Shown: one piece after another, positions 14,747 through 24,264 of the stretch
How the letters are laid out: each line of letters opens with the position of its first letter
Position numbering within the stretch: position 1 is the first letter of the stretch
Source: Acidobacteriota bacterium
Lineage (GTDB): Bacteria > Acidobacteriota > Terriglobia > Terriglobales > Acidobacteriaceae
Assembly: GCA_028872955.1 (NCBI GenBank)
Contig: JAGWNX010000033.1
Location: forward strand, 1 to 37,546
Direction: 5' to 3'
DNA length: 37,546 nt
Position numbers and translations under genes: made by a program
Notes under the pieces: model-generated
What the model saw: only the letters and a program-made list of their open reading frames with translations
Databases searched by the model: none
Told to the model about the DNA's origin: nothing

Positions 14747-16033
14747 CTGACGTCGAGTGACCAACGCGCACGTAGCCGGCTGATCGCATGGACTCTACTG
14801 GCACTCGCTGCCCTGGTGTTTCTGGTTCGCGGACCACTCCGCTCCAGCGCAGGCTATGCCAATGACTTCGCGTCGCCGTACGTCGCCTCGCGCCTCTGGC
14901 TGCAGCAGCAGAACGCATACGACTCCACCCGCTTCCTATCCACATGGCAAGCTGCTGGCGCACCTTCGGGCGACGTCTATGCCAATCCCTCAAGCTATCA
15001 CTGCATCTACCCGCCAACCACGATCGCTATCCTGGCTCCACTCGCGACACTGTCCTGGCCTGTGGCGTGGGCCGGCATGCAGGTGCTCAGTTGTCTGCTC
15101 TACGGCATAGCTGCGCTACGACTGGCAAAGCTGACGCAACAAGGCACGGGCTCCCGGCAGGTGGTCGGCCTTATCGTCTTCGCACTCATCTTCGCCCCGG
15201 TTCACTCCGGCCTGCACGTCTCCAACATTGTGGTGCTCACGGCCGCGCTGCTGCTGTGGTCCTCGTCGGAGCTGCTCCTCTCGCCAGCCACCACCAGTCT
15301 GATGCCCGCGCTTGGCCTTGGCCTGGCGTTGTCTCTCAAGCCGTCGCTGGTGCCGCTGGTGCTGCTTTGGCTGCTGGCTACGCGACGCTGGCGTCCGCTG
15401 CTGGTGGCGGCTGCTCTGCCGCTGGCCGCATTCGGGGTGTTCCTTCTGCGTCAGTCCGGACAGCCCTGGCTGCACTCGTTGCTGACCAATCAGCACTTTC
15501 TCTTCGGCTACGGCAGTGGCAGTATCAGCGCCACCAATCTGACCCGCTATGACCGGATCGATCTGCAGCTGCCCATCTACATCCTGACCCAGCAACGCCA
15601 ACTGGCCGTAGGGCTGGCCTATCTGGCAGCGGCGGCCCTGGTTGTGCTGGTGCTGGCGACCTGGCTGCGTGCCCAGCCGCTCCACAGGACTCTGGACAAC
15701 GACCTGCTGCTGCTGTCCTGCCTGCTCGCAATCGGCCTGATCCCGTACTATCAGCGTTACTACTCGGCCTGCATTCTGTTGCTGCCTGCGGTATGGGTGG
15801 TGCGCAACCACACCTGCATCCGGGCGCGCGTGCTGCTGGCCTGCAGTCCGCTCTTTCTGCTGAACACGAGCATCATCTCGCGCGTCATCAGCGACGCGCC
15901 AACCCCGCACCCCTACCTGCTGGGGCGGCTCTCCGATACCCTGCTCAACGCCCATGTCTGCTGGTTGATCCTGCTCATCGCCTGCACCCTCACCTGGCAG
16001 CTGCGCGACTCCCTGCGCGCGGCTAGAGCTTAG
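14747..16033 (+). CDS. GT87-like (DUF2029) membrane glycosyltransferase
   Basis: A polytopic inner-membrane protein of the GT-C type, with about ten hydrophobic helices. It is expected to transfer a sugar from a polyprenyl-phosphate donor on the periplasmic side. The acidic pair after helix 1 (YANDFASPYVASRLWLQ) and the loop with YPPTTIAILAPL fit the GT87 family. Start choice: the first standard start is GTG 14816, but it cuts helix 1 in half. The frame is open back to 14729, and a CTG at 14747 has GAGGAG (14731-14736) ten bases upstream and gives a complete helix (RLIAWTLLALAALVFLV). The 3' end overlaps the convergent histidine kinase by 11 bases. The substrate is unknown. Confidence 0.75.
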   Translation: MTSSDQRARSRLIAWTLLALAALVFLVRGPLRSSAGYANDFASPYVASRLWLQQQNAYDSTRFLSTWQAAGAPSGDVYANPSSYHCIYPPTTIAILAPLATLSWPVAWAGMQVLSCLLYGIAALRLAKLTQQGTGSRQVVGLIVFALIFAPVHSGLHVSNIVVLTAALLLWSSSELLLSPATTSLMPALGLGLALSLKPSLVPLVLLWLLATRRWRPLLVAAALPLAAFGVFLLRQSGQPWLHSLLTNQHFLFGYGSGSISATNLTRYDRIDLQLPIYILTQQRQLAVGLAYLAAAALVVLVLATWLRAQPLHRTLDNDLLLLSCLLAIGLIPYYQRYYSACILLLPAVWVVRNHTCIRARVLLACSPLFLLNTSIISRVISDAPTPHPYLLGRLSDTLLNAHVCWLILLIACTLTWQLRDSLRAARA

Positions 16034-17444
16034 GGCTGCGAATCGAACGCACCGCGTCATCCAGCATGGTGCCGGCAGTGTTCAGCGCGTGCCTTCCCGC
16101 ATCCATCCCGGCCTGGAGCCAGGCCTCCGCGCCCGGCTCAACCACCGGCATCTGCAGCGTCACCCGCGTGCCGCGCCCCGGACGGCTGTTGACCTCCACC
16201 GTGGCCAGGTCTCCGTACAGCACATACATTCGCTCGCGGACGTTCTTCATGCCCACACCGGTGCCCGGCCGCAGCACACCATCACCCGCCACCGCCACGG
16301 AGCGCTCCGGCGCCATCCCCACGCCGTCGTCCTCCACCTCCACCACAAACCGACCATCGTCGGCCATCCGGCTGCGCAACGTCACCGTGCCGCCGCTGAT
16401 GCGCGGCTCCAGCCCGTGCTTGATGCTGTTCTCGATCAGCGGCTGCAGCAGCATGCCCGGCACCACCACGTCCAGCGTCTCCGGGGCAATCTCCTTCACC
16501 ACACGCAGCTTCGGCCCAAAGCGCACCACTTCGATATCCAGGTAGTCGTCGGTAAACGCCAGCTCCTCGCTGAAGGGCACAAACGCATCGCGATGCTTCA
16601 GCAGCACGCGCAGAATATGCGCCAGCTTCACCACCATCTCCCGCGCCAGCTCCGGCTGCGACCGCACCAGCGACGAGATGGAGTTGAGCGTATTGAAGAG
16701 AAAGTGTGGGTTGATCTGTCGCTGCAGCGCCTCCAGCCGCGCCTCCAGCAGCAGCCGCTCCTGCTCCTCCAGCCGCCGCTCAATCCGCACGGCGTTCCAT
16801 ATCTTCAGCGGAATGCCCACCACCACCGGCGCGCACGCACACACCGTCAGCTCCACCCACACCTCGCTGGAGTAGAGCCCAAACAGCCGTCGCGGCTGCA
16901 ACCGCGCCAGCACGCTGGTGCCAAACTCCAGCAGCGCAATCAGCAGCAGCAGCAGGATCTGCCGATCCAGCTGCGGCTTGCGCAGGTTGCGCGTCACCCA
17001 CTGGTAGATGCTCAGGTCAATCATCGGCGAGAACGACCACACGTCCTCGTCGCTGGTCACCCGCCGAAACAGCCCGGCGATCATGGCCACCACGACCAGC
17101 ACCGGCAGCGCCAGGTACTCCCCATGCAGCAGCGCCGGTACCGACAGCGCTACCGCGCCCGACGCACCAAACCCCGGCCCCACCAGCAGACCCAGCAGCA
17201 CCGACGCCTCAAACGAGATATCGGCGGCCAGAAAATTCGGCACCATCACCCGCACCCATACGCCCAGAGTGAGCGGTACCAGAATCATCGCCACCAGGTC
17301 CAGCGTCTCGCGTGCCGCGCGATTGGCGGTGAGCAGCAGACGCTTAAAGGTGTTGGACCGCACCAGCGAGCTCGACACCGCCGCCGCCACGCCAAGCTTC
17401 ACCAGCAGCGTAATCAGGATCAGTTTGGGCTCAGTCTGCGTCAC
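16023..17444 (-). CDS. LytS/YehU-type membrane sensor histidine kinase
   Basis: A signal-sensing kinase of 473 residues (GTG start at 17444). Residues 1-130 hold hydrophobic helices of the 5TM-LYT type (VMVPNFLAADISFEASVLLG). Two more helices follow near 163-180 and 198-212. A short coiled coil (RRLEEQERLLLEARLEAL) leads into the His_kinase block INPHFLFNTLNS with the phospho-accepting H247. The ATPase domain has the N box PLIENSIKHGLEP and the G box DDGVGM, then a GTGVGMKNVRERM segment. The usual partner, a LytTR response regulator, is not adjacent, so it is an orphan within this window. A C-terminal tail of about 45 residues follows the ATPase domain. The signal is unknown. Confidence 0.92.
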   Translation of the reverse strand: MTQTEPKLILITLLVKLGVAAAVSSSLVRSNTFKRLLLTANRAARETLDLVAMILVPLTLGVWVRVMVPNFLAADISFEASVLLGLLVGPGFGASGAVALSVPALLHGEYLALPVLVVVAMIAGLFRRVTSDEDVWSFSPMIDLSIYQWVTRNLRKPQLDRQILLLLLIALLEFGTSVLARLQPRRLFGLYSSEVWVELTVCACAPVVVGIPLKIWNAVRIERRLEEQERLLLEARLEALQRQINPHFLFNTLNSISSLVRSQPELAREMVVKLAHILRVLLKHRDAFVPFSEELAFTDDYLDIEVVRFGPKLRVVKEIAPETLDVVVPGMLLQPLIENSIKHGLEPRISGGTVTLRSRMADDGRFVVEVEDDGVGMAPERSVAVAGDGVLRPGTGVGMKNVRERMYVLYGDLATVEVNSRPGRGTRVTLQMPVVEPGAEAWLQAGMDAGRHALNTAGTMLDDAVRSIRSPKL

Positions 17445-17629
17445 ACCCCTACTCTAAACCCCACTGGGAAGAAGCAGAATAGATCGACCAGCCGCCCGGA
17501 GGCAGATGCCAATCCCGCAATCTGTTCTGGCTTTAGCTCGACTACGCCACGCAAGCGGCAATGCCTTGGCGTTGAGCTGATATGCCTGGATCGTTCATGA
17601 CGGGGACGGCGTTTAGCAGTACCAACTCT

Positions 17630-18607
17630 CTAAGGCGCCCCGGCATACGCTTTCAACTGTTCTGCTTGCTCGGATTGAGAAGGAACGCCCAACTGTCGGC
17701 GAAGTGCATCCGAAATCAGACTTCGATCATAAGGTTCCTGGGTCCATCCATGTTGGACATCACGAGAGAACTGAGTTCCGAACACCTGCTTTTGTCCTAT
17801 CTTTTCCAGATAGCGGTCCATAGTCGCACTCGCAATCCAGACTGCGGTAGAGTCGCCCTTTGATACAGCAATAATTGCTAGTGTGTGTGCCAGCAGATAG
17901 TCCTCAGCCGTGTCACCATGTTGAAAAACAAACGAAGCCTCTTCATAGTCTTTTCCGGTGTGCAGAGCGCCAGAGGCAAGTAGCTTCCTCGTTTGTTCAC
18001 GACGCGCAGCGTCCGTACGGCTGACCACTTTCCAGTCGGTGGAAGATGCGGTGCGAAAGCGCTGGTCCTCGGAATAGATCATCTTCATCTCTTCGCTCGG
18101 TGTGTCCGCATCGCTTGAGGTGTACACCCGGTTCGGCTCCCAATCTGTGGCGACTTGCGCGTCAGAATTAGCTCTCTTGAAGACGCGGGGGGCCACGATC
18201 ACTCCTGGCGGCAAACCGTCCCACGCCACCGACAGGGCATCTCCTGCTTTGGACAAGGCGAGTTTGTCCACATCTTTCGGATTATTTGCGTTCTGCTCTA
18301 CTACGTAGAGAACACCATCCTGTGTAGACGTGACAGTGATTGGGTCATGTCGCACTGCTCCTCGTATGTTTGCATAGAGCTCGTTCGTATTCGAGAATTT
18401 CGCAGGACGGGTCATACTACCGGTGAGCATCCCGCCAGTCTCATTTAGTTCCAGAACAAACAAGTTCCGCTGCCCAAGCTGCATCACCCATGTTCCGGCG
18501 AAAGCTGAGGCCGAGCCAACCTGAGCACCAGCGGCGCATACCTGAGAGCCTAATGCTCCTGCCAAGGTGAGGATCTTAACAGTTGCCGAGATGTTTGACG
18601 TCCACAT
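17630..18607 (-). CDS. Secreted protein of unknown function (AT-richer than neighbours)
   Basis: A hypothetical exported protein of 325 residues. The start is the ATG at 18607 because it begins a signal-like stretch (MWTSNISATVKILTLAGALG) with a likely cut after CAAGAQ; the frame is open to 18763 but that part is not signal-like. There is no good ribosome site. Residues about 30-145 form a beta-rich domain (FAGTWVMQLGQRNLFVLELN, then GSMTRPAKF) that looks like a small lipocalin-like fold. The second half is helical and contains FVFQHGDTAEDYLLAHTLA and WIASATMDRYLEKIG. This resembles the C-terminal module of acidobacterial hypothetical proteins of the DUF6624 kind, from memory and not certain. 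Base composition is visibly lower in GC than adjoining genes. Bases 17445-17629 show no feature. Confidence 0.7.
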   Translation of the reverse strand: MWTSNISATVKILTLAGALGSQVCAAGAQVGSASAFAGTWVMQLGQRNLFVLELNETGGMLTGSMTRPAKFSNTNELYANIRGAVRHDPITVTSTQDGVLYVVEQNANNPKDVDKLALSKAGDALSVAWDGLPPGVIVAPRVFKRANSDAQVATDWEPNRVYTSSDADTPSEEMKMIYSEDQRFRTASSTDWKVVSRTDAARREQTRKLLASGALHTGKDYEEASFVFQHGDTAEDYLLAHTLAIIAVSKGDSTAVWIASATMDRYLEKIGQKQVFGTQFSRDVQHGWTQEPYDRSLISDALRRQLGVPSQSEQAEQLKAYAGAP

Positions 18608-18833
18608 CAATAAAGCATACTGGCCGACTCGATTACATAGCGACAGCAATTGGTACCTTGTAGTCGACTTGCCGCAACTACTCCCCTGGCACCCAGAACT
18701 GAAGGCTACCCGCCCCAGCGCTTTTAGCACCACTGAACGAAACCCATAGGCTCTTCCCCCCACTGCCCACCCAGTACCCCTCCCGCACCCGCAGGCGGAT
18801 GTGCCGCATCCAAAGCGTGTGGGCGATAAAACG

Positions 18834-18845
18834 TATAATCAAGCA
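18834..18845 (+). promoter_or_regulatory. Leaderless promoter of ribA
   Basis: A perfect TATAAT (18834-18839) lies six bases before the ATG at 18846, so the predicted transcription start is the A of the start codon. No Shine-Dalgarno site and no clear -35 box are visible. The remaining 18608-18833 interval contains no recognisable feature. Confidence 0.6.
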
Positions 18846-19496
18846 ATGTCCTTCACCTCAGTCCGCAAGGTTGCCGACGCCGACTTCCCCACCCGCTGGG
18901 GACACTTCCGCATCCTCGGCTTTGAGGGCGTCGTCGAGAACCCCCAGCCCTGCAACGACGCGCAGCCCGCGCCCGAGCGCCGCGTGGAGACAGCCGTCGC
19001 CGTCATTATGGGCGACCTGAAGGCCGCCGCTGCCACCGGCGGTCCCATCCTGCGCATCCACTCGCAGTGCCTCACCGGCGACGTCTTCCACTCCCTGCGC
19101 TGCGACTGCCGCCAGCAGCTGGAGCTGGCGCTGGCCACCATCGCCGAGGCCGGCACCGGCATCCTGATCTACGAGAACCAGGAGGGCCGCGGCATTGGCC
19201 TGATGGCCAAGCTGCAGGCCTACGAGCTGCAGGACCAGGGACTGGACACCATTGAGGCTAACCTGGAGCTGGGCTTCGCCGCCGACTGCCGCGCCTACGA
19301 GCTGCCCGCCGCCATCCTGCAACTGCTCAATATCCCCGCCGTACGCCTGATGACGAACAACCCTGAGAAGGTCGAGGCACTGGTTGCCGCCGGCATCCAG
19401 GTGTCGGAGCGCCTCTCTGCCGTGGTGCCGGAGTCTGAGGCCAACGCCCGCTACCTTGAGACCAAGCGCGAGAAGATGGGCCACCTGGTCGGCTGA
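18846..19496 (+). CDS. ribA: GTP cyclohydrolase II
   Basis: Opens the imidazole ring of GTP in the first step of riboflavin synthesis (cytoplasm, zinc and magnesium dependent). The product has 216 residues from ATG 18846, a normal length for stand-alone RibA with no DHBP synthase domain. Zinc ligands C75, C86 and C88 sit in CLTGDVFHSLRCDC. The GTP-binding blocks RIHSQCLTGD and YENQEGRGIGLMAK are intact, as is LMTNNPEKV. Other riboflavin genes are absent from the window. The start is placed at this ATG because a perfect -10 box lies six bases upstream; the frame is open further upstream to 18801 but would lie across the promoter. Confidence 0.95.
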   Translation: MSFTSVRKVADADFPTRWGHFRILGFEGVVENPQPCNDAQPAPERRVETAVAVIMGDLKAAAATGGPILRIHSQCLTGDVFHSLRCDCRQQLELALATIAEAGTGILIYENQEGRGIGLMAKLQAYELQDQGLDTIEANLELGFAADCRAYELPAAILQLLNIPAVRLMTNNPEKVEALVAAGIQVSERLSAVVPESEANARYLETKREKMGHLVG

Positions 19497-19515
19497 TCCG
19501 CCACATACTTAGACG

Positions 19516-19560
19516 CAGACGCAAAATGCGGTGCCACTGGGGCACCGCATTTTGCGTCTG
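19516..19560. terminator. Bidirectional terminator, 20-bp perfect stem
   Basis: Arms 19516-19535 and 19541-19560 are perfect 20-base reverse complements with a five-base loop. The GC-rich inner stem (GCGGTGCC / GGCACCGC) is flanked by A4 on one side and T4 on the other. It therefore acts as a terminator in both directions between convergent ribA and the GH105 gene. Confidence 0.85.
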
Positions 19561-19568
19561 CAAACGAA

Positions 19569-20660
19569 CTACTGCAGCAACGCATCCACCGCCCACAGCA
19601 CCGGGGCCTGGCCGTGGAAGTCGCCGGTGCGGCGATGCCGCGCCAGATAGTAGGGCAGGTCGTCCTTCTTGCCGGTGCCCTCGCACACGCTGGTGATGTC
19701 TGCGTTCTGGTCGATGTAGCCCGCAACCGCCAGCCAGCCACGACGAGCCGCCGGGCCGTAGGTGGCAGCGTCCAGCCAGCCGTGCTTCACGCCCATCACC
19801 ATGGCAAAGGTAAACATCGCAGAGCTGGAGCTCTCCGGCCAGGCGTCGTCGTGATCGATCAGCTCGCGCCACATACCGTCCTTGCCCTGATACTTCAGCA
19901 GGCCTGCCATCATCAGCTTGTAGCCGGCCAAGATGCGGGCGCGCTGCGGATGATCTGCGGGCAGCTCAGAGAGCATCTCTGCCATGCCGGCCGCCACCCA
20001 GCCATCGCCGCGGCCCCAGTAGTACTTCACATCGGGCGCGTGGAAGAAGAGGCCGTTGGGCTGCTGCAGCTTGTCCAGATACGCAGCCATCTCCTTGGCG
20101 TCGCGGTCCAGATACTTCTTATCTCCGGTCGCGCGATAGGCCTCCAGCTGCAGCATGGTCAGCATGTACATGTCGTCGATCCAGAAGCGCGTCTCGCCCG
20201 AGAGTCCATCCGGCTGCGGGTTCTCCCACTGCCGGTCGGCCCAGCTCTTGCCGTAGTCCAGGTACTTCGGGTCCTTGGTCTCGATACCGATCTCCAGCGG
20301 CACTACGCCAAAGATGGAGTCATCCACATGGTGACGGCGCGGGATGCGGCTGGCCTCCGGGCCGTCGGGCATGACGGAGTCAAAGCGCTTGATGAGCGCC
20401 GTGCGCAGGGCGTCGTCGTGCGTCAGGGTGGCATAGCGCAGCGCGCCGTACCAGGTGGCCACTTCAGAGTAGTGGATGGTGCTCTCGGGCCCACGAATGT
20501 ACTGGTGCGGGCTGGTCACAAAGTGCTCCGCCACACGCTTGCCAACCTCCAGCGGCGAGTCACCCGCCGGCCAGTTGCTAAAGTAGTCCTGCTGGCCCCA
20601 GGCACATCCTGTCATCAGCGCCCCGGCCAACATCACTCCACACACACGCTTCCATGTCAT
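19569..20660 (-). CDS. GH105/GH88-type unsaturated glycoside (rhamnogalacturonyl) hydrolase
   Basis: Expected to hydrate the unsaturated uronic acid left at the end of pectin or similar fragments by lyases, releasing it. The product has 363 residues, a standard GH105 length. ATG 20660 opens a signal peptide (MTWKRVCGVMLAGALM) with a Cys at residue 19 (TGC), so it could be a lipoprotein, although the -3 residue is unusual. The (alpha/alpha)6 barrel motifs are visible: RRHHVDDSIFG, the catalytic-region WIDDMYML (D162, D163), and YYWGRGDGWVAAGMAEML. No pectin lyase, sugar transporter or regulator is nearby. The exact substrate is uncertain. Confidence 0.87.
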   Translation of the reverse strand: MTWKRVCGVMLAGALMTGCAWGQQDYFSNWPAGDSPLEVGKRVAEHFVTSPHQYIRGPESTIHYSEVATWYGALRYATLTHDDALRTALIKRFDSVMPDGPEASRIPRRHHVDDSIFGVVPLEIGIETKDPKYLDYGKSWADRQWENPQPDGLSGETRFWIDDMYMLTMLQLEAYRATGDKKYLDRDAKEMAAYLDKLQQPNGLFFHAPDVKYYWGRGDGWVAAGMAEMLSELPADHPQRARILAGYKLMMAGLLKYQGKDGMWRELIDHDDAWPESSSSAMFTFAMVMGVKHGWLDAATYGPAARRGWLAVAGYIDQNADITSVCEGTGKKDDLPYYLARHRRTGDFHGQAPVLWAVDALLQ

Positions 20661-20751
20661 CGTAATCGTCCCTATTGGAAATTATTTAAGATGCGAATTT
20701 TCCAGCCAACGAATAGTACCGCATGAGTGGTACGACCTGCTACGCCGCAAC

Positions 20752-21462
20752 TTAAACCTCTGCGCCGTACACCGGAATGGTAGCGCCGTGGATGACCCGC
20801 GCCGCCGGGCTGGCGAGAAACAGAATCACCTCGGCGATGGCCTCTGGCTGCGGCCAGCGGGAGAAGTCCGCCTGCGGCATGGCCTTGCGGTTGGCTGGGG
20901 TGTCGATGATGCTGGGCAAAATACTGTTGACCCGCACCCCCGTGCCCCGCAACTCAGCAGCCAGCGAGTCCATCATCGCTACTGCCGCCGCCTTGGATGC
21001 CGCGTAGGCACTGGCCCCCGCGCCATGGTCCACCGCCGCTCGCGACGCTACATTCACCACAACTCCGCTACGCTGCGCCAGCATAAAGGGCAACGCCACG
21101 CGCGCCAGCACAAAACCTGCACGCAGATTGAGCGTGAGTTGCTGCTCCAGCACGGCAGGGTCGGTCTGCCACAGGTTTACCCCGCCTGCGTAGCCGCCCA
21201 CGGTGTTCACCAGCACATCCACCCGGCCGTGTTGCTGCGCGCAACGGGCAACGAGAGCGGCCACGGAGTCCAGGTCTGTCACATCCGACACCACGCCAGT
21301 CAGCCGCGAGGCTGCGGCACCGACCGTTTGCTGCAGCGCGGCAAACTCCTGCTCGCGCCGATAGGGCACCACCACCTGGTCTCCAGCCGCCAGAAAGGCC
21401 TGTACGGCAGCACGCCCCAGTCCTCCGGTTCCGCCTGCGAGGATCACTGCTCGTTGTGCCAT
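20752..21462 (-). CDS. SDR-family oxidoreductase
   Basis: A classical short-chain dehydrogenase/reductase, 236 residues, cytoplasmic. The cofactor motif is GGTGGLGRAA at residues 10-19. S140, Y153 and K157 (YAASK) form the catalytic triad, with NTVGG in place of NNAG. The start has a strong ribosome site (GGAGGAGG) overlapping the region just after the DinB stop, 16 bases upstream, so the two genes form an operon. The substrate cannot be inferred. A conserved C-terminal patch ends VIHGATIPVYGAEV. Confidence 0.9.
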   Translation of the reverse strand: MAQRAVILAGGTGGLGRAAVQAFLAAGDQVVVPYRREQEFAALQQTVGAAASRLTGVVSDVTDLDSVAALVARCAQQHGRVDVLVNTVGGYAGGVNLWQTDPAVLEQQLTLNLRAGFVLARVALPFMLAQRSGVVVNVASRAAVDHGAGASAYAASKAAAVAMMDSLAAELRGTGVRVNSILPSIIDTPANRKAMPQADFSRWPQPEAIAEVILFLASPAARVIHGATIPVYGAEV

Positions 21463-21478
21463 GCTGCCACCTCCTCCA

Positions 21479-21985
21479 CTATGCCCGGCCTCGAAGTGCC
21501 GTCACCACCTTGGCGGTGGTCACCACTTGCCCTACGTGCCGCTGCGTGTGGTCCGCACAGTGCACCAGCAGCGCCCCCACCGCGGTGGGCAGCGCCTTGC
21601 GCCCCACGCCGCGTAGGCTCTCGTAACTCGCCGGATCAATCCGGGTTACGCGCGCAGCAGCCAGCTCCAGCCCCTCGGCAAACTCCAGCATCGTCTGCTC
21701 GCGGCCATGGCTGGTCATCTCGCTGCGCAGCAGTTGCATCTGCCGGTCTGAGAGCTGCTCGCCTTCGGCGTAGCTCAGCAAACGGTCCAGGCTGCGTGCG
21801 ATGTGGCGAAGATGAAACCCAACGGAGGCCATTTCCAGGGGGCGCGCCTCCAACTCCTCGTCCGTCAACTCCGCAGTCCACCTGGCAACGTCTTCAGCGG
21901 CTAACTGCAACGCATGCAATACAGCGCGCCGCAGGGTGTCGTACTCCGCGAGGGTGCCGCGCAGCCAAGGCTCTGGTTGAGACAT
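21479..21985 (-). CDS. DinB-family protein
   Basis: A small four-helix-bundle metalloprotein of 168 residues. Histidines fitting the DinB/YfiT metal site are H58 or H61 (GFHLRHIARSLD), and H142, H146 and H150 (HCADHTQRH). Members often act as thiol-dependent transferases or hydrolases; the role here is unknown. ATG 21985 has GGAG eight bases upstream. It is the first gene of a two-gene unit with the SDR oxidoreductase. Confidence 0.87.
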   Translation of the reverse strand: MSQPEPWLRGTLAEYDTLRRAVLHALQLAAEDVARWTAELTDEELEARPLEMASVGFHLRHIARSLDRLLSYAEGEQLSDRQMQLLRSEMTSHGREQTMLEFAEGLELAAARVTRIDPASYESLRGVGRKALPTAVGALLVHCADHTQRHVGQVVTTAKVVTALRGRA

Positions 21986-22070
21986 GGTTGAAGCTCCGGG
22001 CGCCTTGCCAGCGTGCGCAGGCGCGGCTTAATCCTCTCACCTGGATAGGCGGACGGGCTAGCCGCAGCAG

Positions 22071-22122
22071 AAAAAGCCCGGGCCCCTTTCCCTGCGTCGC
22101 CGCAGTTCCGGGTGCTCCGGGC
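22071..22122 (-). terminator. Possible terminator of the P-loop kinase gene
   Basis: On the minus strand, arms at 22117-22122 and 22076-22081 (GCCCGG / CCGGGC) enclose a smaller hairpin (CTGCG-TCGC-CGCAG, 22092-22105). They are followed by TTTTT at 22075-22071. The outer stem is short, so this is moderate evidence. Confidence 0.4.
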
Positions 22123-22145
22123 CTTCTTGCCTGCCTATTCCCTGC

Positions 22146-23024
22146 CTATTCGGCCGCTTCGGGCGAACGCATCAGGCCGCTATCCTCACCGGCCTCTTCA
22201 GCAGCAGCCGGATTGTTCTCCTCTGAGCTCACGGCGTTGTCGGCAGCAGAGACGGCCAGCATGCCCGGCTGTCCCTTCACGCGCACCACGGTGATCTTCG
22301 AGAAGCCCTCTTTGAAGGTCGGCGGCTTCAGTCGCTCTGCCATCTTCTGCATCACGTCGTCTGCCACGGAGCGCTCGCGCTTGCTGTTGCGCTCCATGCA
22401 GACCGTCAGCGGAACATCAAAGAAGACGGCGTGCACCTCGTAACCGAAGCTCTTGGCCATCTTGATCCACTGGCGGCGCTCATGGGCGCTCAGGTTGGTC
22501 GCATCCACGTAGTTCCACGGCATCTTGGCGATCAGCCGGGCGCGCAGCAGACTGCGCAACGTGCTGAAGACCAGGCCCTGATAGCGCTGCTCGGTGATGT
22601 CGTCAAACAACAGCGTCCGCAGCAGGTCGCTGGACAGCGGCGTGACACCGCGGCGCTTGTACCAGGTGGTCTTGCCAGAGCCGGGCAGCCCGATGGTGAG
22701 CACCACATAGCCCTTAGGAGCACGCACGGCAACCGGCTCCGACGGGGGCGTGCTAAGCAGCTCGGGCTGGGTCTCCACCTCGATCTTGCGCTCGGGCTCG
22801 GCGATGGCAGCCGGTGCCTCTTCCTTCAGTGGCGGGGTTGGCAGCGGTTCCACCGCCGCCTCGGTTTTGGGTGCCGGAATCAGTTCCGGGTAATCAGGCC
22901 GCAGGGGAGCTGGCTGGTTCGACGGCAGCTCCTGCCCGCTCTTGCCAGTGGACTCCGACTCATTCGGTCCACGTCTGGAGCGTCTTCTCATTGTTTTGCT
23001 TATCCATTCGCGCAATTCGCGCAT
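22146..23024 (-). CDS. P-loop (AAA/zeta-toxin-like) nucleic-acid or small-molecule kinase
   Basis: An ATP-binding kinase-like protein of 292 residues from ATG 23024. The start is uncertain: ATG 22991 and a GTG further upstream behind GGAGGA are alternatives. Residues 1-105 are a charged, Pro/Glu-rich, probably disordered region. The Walker A is VLTIGLPGSGKTTW, followed by SSDLLRTLLFDD, a helical block, a Walker-B-like VDATNLSAHERRQWIKMA, and EVHAVFFDVPLTVCMERN. This order matches polynucleotide-kinase / AAA_33 domains, as in the kinase module of bacterial Pnkp. A Glu/Ala-rich tail ends the protein. It is divergent from gap and no toxin-antitoxin partner is next to it. Confidence 0.8.
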   Translation of the reverse strand: MRELREWISKTMRRRSRRGPNESESTGKSGQELPSNQPAPLRPDYPELIPAPKTEAAVEPLPTPPLKEEAPAAIAEPERKIEVETQPELLSTPPSEPVAVRAPKGYVVLTIGLPGSGKTTWYKRRGVTPLSSDLLRTLLFDDITEQRYQGLVFSTLRSLLRARLIAKMPWNYVDATNLSAHERRQWIKMAKSFGYEVHAVFFDVPLTVCMERNSKRERSVADDVMQKMAERLKPPTFKEGFSKITVVRVKGQPGMLAVSAADNAVSSEENNPAAAEEAGEDSGLMRSPEAAE

Positions 23025-23129
23025 AAGACGCTTGTAACACACCCCGAAACGCAGCCGCAAATCCAGGAATCGCAGGAAGTAACCCCGGCAGGAAACCACG
23101 CGGACAGCTGTTCCTCCATTGCAACGTGA

Positions 23130-23158
23130 TTGACTGAGTGATAGCATTCGATTTTGAT
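23130..23158 (+). promoter_or_regulatory. Candidate promoter of gap
   Basis: TTGACT (23130-23135), a 17-base spacer and TTTGAT (23153-23158) match the -35 at five of six and the -10 at four of six. The leader would be about 75 bases. Confidence 0.4.
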
Positions 23159-23239
23159 GGAGCGTTTCGCGAGACCGCTGCGCTCCACGCTTCGCATCTC
23201 ACTTCACACGCTTCATCACAACAGGAGCTCATCGCAATC

Positions 23240-24244
<1,005 letters not shown>

Positions 24245-24264
24245 GCCTTACCTCACGCAGAACC

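Noticed and set aside
14589-18726. Exact 14-base repeat (AGGCTACCCGCCCC) at 14589-14602 and 18713-18726
   Set aside because: The second copy lacks the complementary arm and sits in unrelated sequence; two copies alone do not establish a repeat family.
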